From Nitrososphaeraceae archaeon (lineage in GTDB: Archaea > Thermoproteota > Nitrososphaeria > Nitrososphaerales > Nitrososphaeraceae): DNA of 5,187 nucleotides. The notes beneath the pieces are model-generated. The model did no database searches and was not told the DNA's origin. It was given only the letters and a program-made list of their open reading frames with translations. This document shows positions 1 to 4,535 of this stretch, piece by piece; position 1 is the stretch's first letter; every line of letters begins with the position of its first letter. The stretch is from positions 1-5,187 of the forward strand of contig JAJNBK010000141.1 of NCBI GenBank assembly GCA_021155845.1. Reading direction: 5' to 3'. The position numbers were made by a program, and so were the translations under genes.

Positions 1-149
1 CTACAGACAGAGAGATTCTGGAACTTGGATATGGCATATTGCCGATGGATGGAAGAAATGGCTTTATTGCATTTGCAAAGCCAATAAGGAATTGTCCTAT
101 CTGCGGATACAATACATGGAATTCTATGTCAGTATCGCCTAATTTTTAG
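1..149 (+). CDS. C-terminal part of a small zinc-knuckle protein of unknown function (5' end outside window)
   Basis: The frame starting at base 3 is open from the window edge to a TAG at 147-149 and gives 48 residues. The visible part begins TDREILELGYGILP, continues with a hydrophobic/glycine stretch (GFIAFAKPIRN) and ends with a CPICGY knuckle at residues 31-36, followed by a TWNSMSV tail. Only one CxxC pair is visible, so a complete zinc site would need a second pair upstream, outside the window, or contributed by a partner in a dimer. The other two forward frames also stay open for a while (28 and about 46 codons). I prefer this frame because of its clean CxxCG motif and protein-like composition. 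I do not recognise a named family. Its first five residues recur at the end of the short ORF at 1435-1530, which suggests that ORF is a truncated relative. Function is unknown; a regulatory or nucleic-acid-binding role would only be a guess. Confidence 0.6.
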   Translation, partial: TDREILELGYGILPMDGRNGFIAFAKPIRNCPICGYNTWNSMSVSPNF

Positions 150-194
150 CACAAATTCTTTATTTTCTAGCCTTTAACAGAAAAATATGATATT

Positions 195-314
195 ATGCAG
201 AAGCAATTATTAGACGGAATAGTGAGAGATTATTCTTTAAAGTTATGTTCCACCGGTAAATTTTTCGAATATAATGCGAACAGTGACAGAAGATGTGACC
301 TATCTGGACATTAA
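195..314 (+). CDS. Possible small ORF, 39 aa, unknown
   Basis: An ATG at 195 opens 39 codons to a TAA at 312. The product starts MQKQLLDGIVRDYSLKL, then has a cysteine (C18) and a second one (C34) in a polar C-terminal half ending CDLSGH. The amino-acid mix is protein-like, with amphipathic charge spacing in the first half, and it lies on the same strand as the partial gene ending 45 bases upstream. There is no clear ribosome binding site; an A+T-rich run precedes the start. It could be a genuine small protein, the N-terminal remnant of a decayed gene, or chance, since ORFs of this length arise readily by accident. I do not recognise it. Confidence 0.25.
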   Translation: MQKQLLDGIVRDYSLKLCSTGKFFEYNANSDRRCDLSGH

Positions 315-396
315 ACGAAAAATGCCTCGTAGCACTAATTCAATTCAATACTTTAGTATAATGCGAGCCAGTTGATTATGAAAAGTAAGTCTATTG

Positions 397-418
397 AAGA
401 GTAAAGTGCCTTACTCTT
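397..418. repeat. Short perfect hairpin, 8-bp stem and 6-nt loop
   Basis: The arms AAGAGTAA (397-404) and TTACTCTT (411-418) are exact reverse complements around the loop AGTGCC. It could form a small RNA hairpin or be a dyad operator, but no gene start or end is close by. An 8-bp stem with a short loop is expected about once by chance in a window of this size and composition. Confidence 0.3.
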
Positions 419-703
419 TCCAAATCTGCTTTAGCAATTAGGCGATGAAATCCAACTAGATTTGCACATTGTAGATCTTATCCTAAGAACACAAATCTAG
501 AAAATCACAGTAAATTGTCGAAATTGTATTAAGGATAGTAGATGTTGTTGTAGAGCGACTATTTAGTAAAGAACCAATTTAATTTACAGTTTTTTGTATT
601 TCAAATTATAAGATTGATTACAAAGATATTAGATATTTAGCGAGAAACCATTTAGCATAAAACGAAGTCCTTTCAGAATCTGGAGAATTTGGTTCTCTTT
701 CAT

Positions 704-788
704 TTTACCATATTATCTATATCCTGGGAATTGAATGCACTCTTCCGTTTTGGTATAACTTCAAAAGATGACTAGATAATATGGTAAA
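704..788. repeat. 16-bp perfect inverted repeat flanking a 53-nt spacer
   Basis: The left arm TTTACCATATTATCTA (704-719) is the exact reverse complement of the right arm TAGATAATATGGTAAA (773-788). A perfect 16-bp match this close together is unlikely by chance even in A+T-rich DNA. The unit of 85 bases has no ORF. The right arm ends 10 bases before a TATA-like box (799-807). It may be a miniature inverted-repeat element, a structured RNA stem, or a pair of operator half-sites near the promoter of the gene at 932. No flanking target-site duplication is obvious. Confidence 0.75.
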
Positions 789-798
789 TAGTTCTATA

Positions 799-807
799 TT
801 TATATAT
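799..807 (+). promoter_or_regulatory. Archaeal TATA-box-like element
   Basis: The string TTTATATAT fits the archaeal TATA consensus. A start site about 25 bases downstream would lie near 830, giving a leader of about 100 bases before the TTG at 932. That is long for an archaeal gene, so assignment to the SRPBCC gene is tentative. Confidence 0.35.
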
Positions 808-931
808 GATACTCTCTATGTATTTTGTAAATTAGACAAGAAAAAGAAAATAACACCCTGCGACTGATATCATACTTTCACCTGACAAGTAGAGATTACA
901 ATAAATAGATTGAGAAATAACATCTTAATAT

Positions 932-1387
932 TTGCGGACCTTCAATCACGCATTTGTTGTAAATAATGATATAGATAGAGTTTGGGAGTTTTACACAGAT
1001 ATTAAACATCTTGAAATAATAACTCCAAAGGAAATGAGCCTCAAAATTATTAATGCTACTACAGGCCAAAAATTAACTCAAGGATCAGAAATTTCGATTG
1101 TTGGAAAAATAATATTAAGAAAAAGTACATGGCATTCTAGGATTACTTCTCTGAAGCCGTATGAATATGTGGATGAGATGTTAAAGGGTCCATTCAAAAA
1201 ATGGAGGCATTTACATAGGTTCCATGCTACTAACCAAAAGCAAACACAAGTAATAGATATAGTAGATTTTGAACTACCATATGGTAGCATAGGAAAGTTA
1301 TTATTTGAAGGGTATGCATATGATCGTCTTGAGAAAATCTTTGCTCACAGAAGAATAACTACAATTAAAGTTTTAGAAAACACCTAA
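932..1387 (+). CDS. SRPBCC (START/Bet v1-like) ligand-binding protein
   Basis: This 151-residue protein has the size and layout of the SRPBCC fold, a helix-grip domain with a deep pocket that binds hydrophobic or aromatic ligands, including polyketide cyclase/coenzyme Q-binding relatives. The N-terminus (RTFNHAFVVNNDIDRVWEF) shows the typical first strand followed by the 'I-x-x-V-W-x-F' helix. The middle has alternating strands with basic/aromatic residues (RKSTWHSRITSLKPYEYVDEM, then a WRHLHRF strand). The C-terminus (residues about 115-150) has the usual GSIGKLLFEGY turn and a long amphipathic helix with a YDRLEKIFAHR pattern. The start must be TTG at 932, because an in-frame stop lies at 926-928 and the next ATG (M35) would cut off the first strand and helix. 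No partner gene adjoins it, so ligand and role are unknown. The protein appears intact and is probably cytosolic, with no signal peptide. The fold assignment is from pattern recognition and is fairly confident; any enzymatic activity is not supported. Confidence 0.8.
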   Translation: MRTFNHAFVVNNDIDRVWEFYTDIKHLEIITPKEMSLKIINATTGQKLTQGSEISIVGKIILRKSTWHSRITSLKPYEYVDEMLKGPFKKWRHLHRFHATNQKQTQVIDIVDFELPYGSIGKLLFEGYAYDRLEKIFAHRRITTIKVLENT

Positions 1388-1434
1388 ATTATATATATTC
1401 CGATAGTATATTACATAATTTTAAGACATCAAAG

Positions 1435-1530
1435 ATGACAAGCCAAGACATTGACAACCTCCTAAAGACTATATCTCAAAAGCTTCAAGTCGGAAGGGAA
1501 GACTCAGGTAAGACAGATCGGGAAATCTAA
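1435..1530 (+). pseudogene. 31-codon N-terminal fragment, possible truncated relative of the left-edge protein
   Basis: An ATG at 1435 opens 31 codons to a TAA at 1528. The product begins MTSQDIDNLLKTISQKLQ, an amphipathic helix, then a polar linker (VGREDSGK) and ends TDREI. The left-edge partial protein begins in-window with TDREI and continues LELGYGILP. The simplest reading is that this ORF is the N-terminal part of a second copy whose sequence breaks off right after this shared motif. The codons of the shared residues differ at several synonymous positions, so the two are not a recent duplication. Nothing after the stop, in any forward frame, resembles the missing zinc-knuckle half. The alternative is a genuine small helical protein with a coincidental five-residue match. 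Confidence 0.4.
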
Positions 1531-1597
1531 TGTTACATTATTAACATTTCTAGCATATGTTGTTTTCTAAAACTGCTTTAATTATTATCGTCACATC

Positions 1598-1753
1598 TCA
1601 TGAGGTACCTAGTTTTTTACATGCTTCAATGACATTTTGGTATCTTCCTAGGGGAACTATCTTGATAGCATTAAAAGCTGCCCATCCTGATTCAATCATA
1701 AAACGCGGACAGGATTCTGTTGTGTGACTTCCATATATACCATACAATGCCAT
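1598..1753 (-). CDS. Short conserved-looking protein, possibly an internally shortened member of a ~95-aa family
   Basis: The protein starts MALYGIYGSHTTESCP and ends with GRYQNVIEACKKLG. This N-terminal pattern, a beta strand followed by a Ser-His-Thr/Ser-Glu-Ser-Cys-Pro motif, resembles small ferredoxin-like-fold proteins of about 90-100 residues (DUF3303/YciI-like in style) common in soil thaumarchaea. The end, with an FNAIKIVPL strand and then a helix, resembles the last strand and helix of the same fold. Only about 20 residues separate the two here, so the middle strands and helix seem to be missing, consistent with an in-frame internal deletion. An upstream in-frame ATG at 1798 would add 15 residues. 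I prefer 1753 because the family-like start is MALY and a TATA-like TATTAATAA (1778-1786) sits about 29 bases upstream. Family membership is from memory of sequence style. It may be a non-functional remnant or a minimal protein. Confidence 0.45.
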   Translation of the reverse strand: MALYGIYGSHTTESCPRFMIESGWAAFNAIKIVPLGRYQNVIEACKKLGTS

Positions 1754-1841
1754 TGAGAATATTACCGATATGCATGTATTAATAAGATTTTTTATCATTA
1801 GAAAAATAAAGAATTGTTATTATGTTACTCTTCTATCAGAC

Positions 1842-1907
1842 ATGAATTTGATAATTAGTTCTAGAAACAATTTAAAAGCTGTATTATTCGATGCCTTTGG
1901 ATCGTAA
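1842..1907 (+). pseudogene. Remnant of a HAD-superfamily hydrolase N-terminus
   Basis: An ATG at 1842 opens 21 codons ending in KAVLFDAFGS and a TAA at 1905. The ending matches motif I of haloacid dehalogenase-like hydrolases, a hydrophobic strand followed by D-x-x-G-(T/S), usually written K-A-V-L-F-D-A-x-G-T-L, in which the aspartate (residue 17 here) is the catalytic nucleophile. The stop comes where the next conserved hydrophobic residue would be, and only 22 bases separate it from the convergent end of the gene at 1930, so the rest of the enzyme (about 200 residues) is absent. It cannot be active. The match is long enough that coincidence seems unlikely, though the segment is short. Confidence 0.5.
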
Positions 1908-1929
1908 AAGCAAAGTTTCTTCTATCAGT

Positions 1930-2379
1930 TCATTTCAAATACTTATTGATCGTTTGGAGAAAAGAGTCCTGGTAAGCTTCATAGACATCCTCTCTTTTGA
2001 TACATGATTGACAAATGTAGGCGTGATGAGATTTATCTTTATAATAGTCAACATAGTCTACTGAATCATCATTCTCATTACTGCTGGTTTTTGTTTTATT
2101 TCCACAAATAAAACATTTTAATTCTATAGTCTGCTGCGGAGATTTTCTTTGTTGAGCAGTAGCGAATTCTTTTTTTCCTGGCTCAGGAGTTGCAGATTCC
2201 TCTAGGCTCATACTAGCAATTGCCTTGTTGTTCGCATTTCTAGAAGGGCAATTCAGATGTTTAACAGCCTTTGTAGATTTAGACCAAAGTGCTTGTCCTG
2301 ATGTTATCTCTTTACCACATTCGCAGCATTTTCCTCTGAACTTTATGGTTATTTCAAGCCAATCGTTAGGATTAGTCAA
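1930..2379 (-). CDS. Small protein with two zinc-binding modules
   Basis: This 149-residue protein has two treble-clef or zinc-ribbon-like sites. The first is C18-x2-C21 (inside KCCECGKEI) with H41-x2-C44 (KHLNC), in a module preceded by a strand (WLEITIKFRGK). The second is C89-x2-C92 (KCFICG) with C123-x2-C126 (ICQSC), separated by an acidic loop of about 30 residues (NENDDSVDYVDYY). A low-complexity polar linker at residues about 45-84 joins them. The C-terminus is a helix (EDVYEAYQDSFLQTINKYLK). The start codon is TTG at 2379: an in-frame stop at 2386-2388 excludes the ATG at 2421, and a TATA-like box lies about 34 bases upstream of the TTG. The gene is 85 bases downstream of the PCNA gene on the same strand. 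Such modules usually bind nucleic acid or protein partners; a role linked to replication or repair through PCNA is only suggested by location. No catalytic motif is visible. Confidence 0.75.
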   Translation of the reverse strand: MTNPNDWLEITIKFRGKCCECGKEITSGQALWSKSTKAVKHLNCPSRNANNKAIASMSLEESATPEPGKKEFATAQQRKSPQQTIELKCFICGNKTKTSSNENDDSVDYVDYYKDKSHHAYICQSCIKREDVYEAYQDSFLQTINKYLK

Positions 2380-2408
2380 TTTTACTCAACTCAATTTTCT
2401 TTTAAAAG

Positions 2409-2416
2409 ATATAAAA
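2409..2416 (-). promoter_or_regulatory. TATA-box-like element for the zinc-protein gene
   Basis: On the minus strand this reads TTTTATAT. Its centre is about 34 bases before the TTG start, the spacing expected for an archaeal promoter with a very short leader. It suggests the zinc-protein gene can be transcribed independently of PCNA. Confidence 0.4.
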
Positions 2417-2464
2417 TACATATCAGATCCAGATACTTTATTGTTACTATTAGGATATAATAAA

Positions 2465-3286
2465 TTAATCTTGTACTCTCGGTGCTAGGTAGAATTGTAG
2501 CTTTACCATACCAGATAAAAGAAATTCTAATCTCAGAGGTTTGTTTGAAGAATATTCTATTGTGACTAGATTAGATGATTGATGACCAATAGCTCTTATT
2601 ATTTTAGAAATAAAATCGATGTTATATGTAGATTTGCTATTTTCCTTTACTGTTATCTCCTCTAACAATTCAACTTTGCTTTTATCATCATCAGCATCCA
2701 TTGTTACTCTTGCCTCACCTCTATCACTATCACCACTAAAAATAAGAGTTTTTTTATTAGTAGAAATACCACTACTACTATCTATGGTTATTTTTTCAGA
2801 TATTGCTCCAACATCACTTAGTATTTTATCTAGTGTTTCTATTCCTATGACTATTTTACTATCAAATGTCATCTGTGGTAAAGGAGATGTATTACCTGTG
2901 CTTTCGATTAATCTCATCTTATAATTGCGTAAATAGCCGTCACCTTGAGTCTTGATATTAAGAGAACTGTTATCTAGAACAACACCTATTTCTATAGAGT
3001 CATTGGCGTTTGCTCTTTTGATTATCTTTGAAAACTCATCTATTCTGACTCCAAATTTTATTGTTGAATCACAATGATACTTCTCAAATGCAGAACTTGG
3101 CCAATTAATGTCTATTAATGCAATATGAGATGGATCCATTGATCTGAATGTAATGCCTTGCGGATCAGCATCAAATAGTGCTTCGTCTATTATTGTCAAA
3201 ATTGCAGATGATACTGACTTCCAGATTTCAGAAGTTTTAGTGATAGTAAAAAAATGTAATTCTGATATTGATTTTGATGATGACAT
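2465..3286 (-). CDS. pcn: DNA polymerase sliding clamp (PCNA)
   Basis: This is the archaeal sliding clamp, a ring-forming subunit that encircles DNA and tethers replicative polymerases, the flap endonuclease FEN1, DNA ligase and repair enzymes through their PIP boxes. With the ATG at 3286 the protein has 273 residues, somewhat longer than the usual 245-250, mainly from about ten extra residues at the N-terminus (SSSKSISELH) before the first strand. The N-terminal domain shows the classic IWKSVSSAILTIIDEALFD helix and DPQGITFRSMDPSHIAL (MDPSHIAL at 50-57). The linker and second domain include the acidic DADDDKSKVELLEEI region, then YNIDFISKIIRAI. The protein ends in the family-typical YLAPRVQD. 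An in-frame GTG at 3319 would add 11 more residues (IIRINKEIIY) not expected in the family, so I chose the ATG. A TATA-like TTAAAAAAG lies at 3319-3327. It is complete, with no missing core element. The zinc-protein gene follows on the same strand. Some archaea have more than one PCNA; whether this is the only copy cannot be told here. Confidence 0.95.
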   Translation of the reverse strand: MSSSKSISELHFFTITKTSEIWKSVSSAILTIIDEALFDADPQGITFRSMDPSHIALIDINWPSSAFEKYHCDSTIKFGVRIDEFSKIIKRANANDSIEIGVVLDNSSLNIKTQGDGYLRNYKMRLIESTGNTSPLPQMTFDSKIVIGIETLDKILSDVGAISEKITIDSSSGISTNKKTLIFSGDSDRGEARVTMDADDDKSKVELLEEITVKENSKSTYNIDFISKIIRAIGHQSSNLVTIEYSSNKPLRLEFLLSGMVKLQFYLAPRVQD

Positions 3287-3317
3287 ATATATAATTTCTT
3301 TATTTATTCTGATGATC

Positions 3318-3330
3318 ACTTTTTTAATCG
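3318..3330 (-). promoter_or_regulatory. Possible PCNA promoter TATA element
   Basis: On the minus strand the sequence reads CGATTAAAAAAGT, centred about 38 bases before the ATG at 3286. The spacing suits an archaeal promoter with a short leader, but the sequence is a weak TATA match, and other A+T runs (AATAAATAAA) lie closer to the gene. Confidence 0.25.
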
Positions 3331-3838
3331 GTCATTTCAATTAATTCGACTTTTGAGTAAAAAAAATTTGTTGGTAAGTATCAAAAGTCTCTCTTCTTTG
3401 TATCTGTAATGTCATGATAACTTGATATTATTATTATAAAAAATTTTCAAATCCAACATTATGCTAACTCAAAAGAATCTTTTTTGTCAACAAACTCAAA
3501 AGTTATGCTGATAACAGGCAATTTCACTGGTAAACCAGCGGTAAACACTAGGTATGGACTGGGCAGGATTCTATTCTTTGTAGAAAAAGGGTTCAGCTAC
3601 TTTTTCGATGACATAATTAATAAAAGAGTTTATTTTTTTAATTATTTATTTATTTTACTTATAATGTAAGGTTCGAATCCAGAAGGATGCATATGAAAAT
3701 TCATTTGAATCGCCTTTCTAACTTGTTAATATTAAGAGAATCAGAAGATTAACAAAATACACTTTTGAAAGAATTAAATGACAAACTATATTTATCAAAA
3801 AGTGTTCTATAGGCCTATTTACCATGCTACGGAGATAA
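3331..3838. other. A+T-rich intergenic stretch with no convincing gene
   Basis: This stretch upstream of PCNA holds a 10-bp direct repeat AACTCAAAAG (3466-3475 and 3493-3502), each copy next to a TTATGCT (3459-3465 and 3504-3510). It also has an open frame at 3505-3669 that begins MLITGNFTGKPAVNTRYGLG and then turns into Phe/Ile-rich low-complexity coding from A+T runs, which I do not call. A tRNA-3'-end-like sequence lies at 3670-3691. An open frame of 48 codons at 3778-3924 overlaps the decayed gene described next and is probably not translated. Confidence 0.5.
3670..3691 (+). other. tRNA 3'-end-like fragment (T-loop consensus, no 5' part)
   Basis: GGTTCGAATCC (3670-3680) fits the tRNA T-arm/B-box consensus and is followed by AGAAGGATGCA, the right length for the rest of the T stem, a 7-nt acceptor strand and a discriminator A. 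However, only the two inner T-stem pairs and one outer pair form, no D-arm, anticodon arm or matching 5' acceptor (GCATCCT) lies upstream, and TTCGAAT occurs elsewhere here by chance. It could be an attachment-site remnant of an integrated element, or coincidence. Confidence 0.25.
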
Positions 3839-4275
3839 AGATGGAAGCCAAAAGTCTTTTCTGGAATTGGCATTATTTATTTTGTTTATGTACTCATAAT
3901 CCAACAACTGGTAGAAATACATAACACAGAATCAAAAATATGAAGAGAACATATCGACTCAAGACCATGTTGAAAACATGGATGAGTCAATAGAGCTAGT
4001 AATGGTATTACTACAACCACAACATAGATGGACTTGAAATAGTAACGGTAGGCTTCGAATGGAGGACTTACATTTAATTGCTTAATGATTTCGAATACAT
4101 GCCAGTTAGTAGGAAAACAAAAAAGAATTTCTTAAAGTGGATATTTATTATCTGATGGAATAATACTTCTTGAAACATTCTATGGCAATGCTGGTAGAGA
4201 AATAAAGAGAGATTCACTATTGCGCAATGGAAAGGAGACAACCAACTAGTAGATGAAAATGAATTATTTTACTAG
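3839..4275 (+). pseudogene. Decayed protein-coding gene, probably with one membrane segment
   Basis: Protein-like stretches follow one another in shifting forward frames with stops between them. 3839-3943 gives a basic start, then a hydrophobic helix (GIGIIYFVYVLIIQQL) and EIHNTESK. 3915-4037 continues in another frame with an acidic stretch, YEENISTQDHVENMDESIEL. 4003-4155 gives HNIDGLEIVTVGFEWRTY, one in-frame stop (4075), then LNDFEYMPVSRKTKKNFLKW. 4136-4249 gives LSDGIILLETFYGNAGREIK. 4198-4275 gives KERFTIAQWKGDNQLVDENE and ends at a TAG. Taken together these resemble one gene of about 140-150 codons with an N-terminal membrane anchor, broken by several frameshifts and a nonsense codon. 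I do not recognise the family. No single open frame spans it, and some segments could be chance. The minus strand shows no competing ORF of gene length. Confidence 0.4.
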
Positions 4276-4535
4276 CCATCTTTATCTATCTAATTTATCT
4301 TGCTTGGTTTTATTATACATAAATTATATATTTGAATAAAATAACACAAAGCTAAAGTGAAATCTTTCTATGGATAGATAAGCACGCATAATATAGCAAT
4401 AATCATTTAAAATCAAATGTAATGGTTAAGAGAGATTATAATGTAATTATGGGATGCAAGAATTTTAGCATCTGCTATAGTGTTAGTAATAGTATGAATA
4501 TGACAGTAAGAGTGGGAGTTTGTTAGTTGCTATAC
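4276..4535. other. Intergenic region upstream of the secreted-protein gene
   Basis: A+T-rich, with TATA-like runs near 4312-4336 (TTATACATAAATTATATATT) and CATTTAAAATC near 4405. None is at the roughly 30-base distance expected for a leaderless start at 4536, so the promoter cannot be assigned. A 34-codon ORF at 4422-4526 is in frame with the downstream gene but ends in a TAG before it. Confidence 0.4.

Larger units (their letters stand above)
150..931. other. Gene-poor A+T-rich intergenic stretch
   Basis: No ORF of ordinary length is present on either strand across about 780 bases. It holds a 39-codon ORF (195-314), a short hairpin (397-418), a 9-bp inverted repeat (456-464/492-500) that is within chance expectation for this composition, a 16-bp perfect inverted repeat (704-719/773-788) that is not, and a TATA-like box at 799-807. 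The forward frame through 565-774 gives a protein-like stretch (IDYKDIRYLARNHLA) with one internal stop, possibly old coding sequence, but too weak to call as a gene. No tRNA, rRNA or CRISPR repeat was seen. Confidence 0.6.

Noticed and set aside
456..500. 9-bp inverted repeat CTAGATTTG/CAAATCTAG with a 27-nt spacer
   Set aside because: One or two of this strength are expected by chance in a window of this length and A+T content.
1078..1290. Minus-strand ORF of 70 codons
   Set aside because: Antisense to the SRPBCC gene, which has clear fold features; this one has none.
2225..3344. Three forward ORFs (2225-2488, 2619-2924, 3153-3344)
   Set aside because: They are antisense to the zinc-protein and PCNA genes, with Ser/Leu-rich composition typical of shadow frames.
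3484..3669. 61-codon forward ORF starting at TTG
   Set aside because: The first part has mixed composition but the last third is Phe/Ile/Tyr-rich, coded by A+T runs, and no family pattern, start signal or partner supports it.
3778..3924. 48-codon forward ORF beginning MTNYIYQKVFYRPIYHATE
   Set aside because: It overlaps the better membrane-helix frame of the decayed gene and shows no recognisable motif. It might be part of the same decayed gene in another frame, so it is not called separately.
4282..4381. 9-bp inverted repeat TTATCTATC/GATAGATAA
   Set aside because: Low-complexity arms with 82 bases between them; expected by chance.
4422..4526. 34-codon ORF just upstream of the secreted-protein gene
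   Set aside because: Short, with no protein-like features or start signal; its being in frame with the next gene is a one-in-three coincidence.
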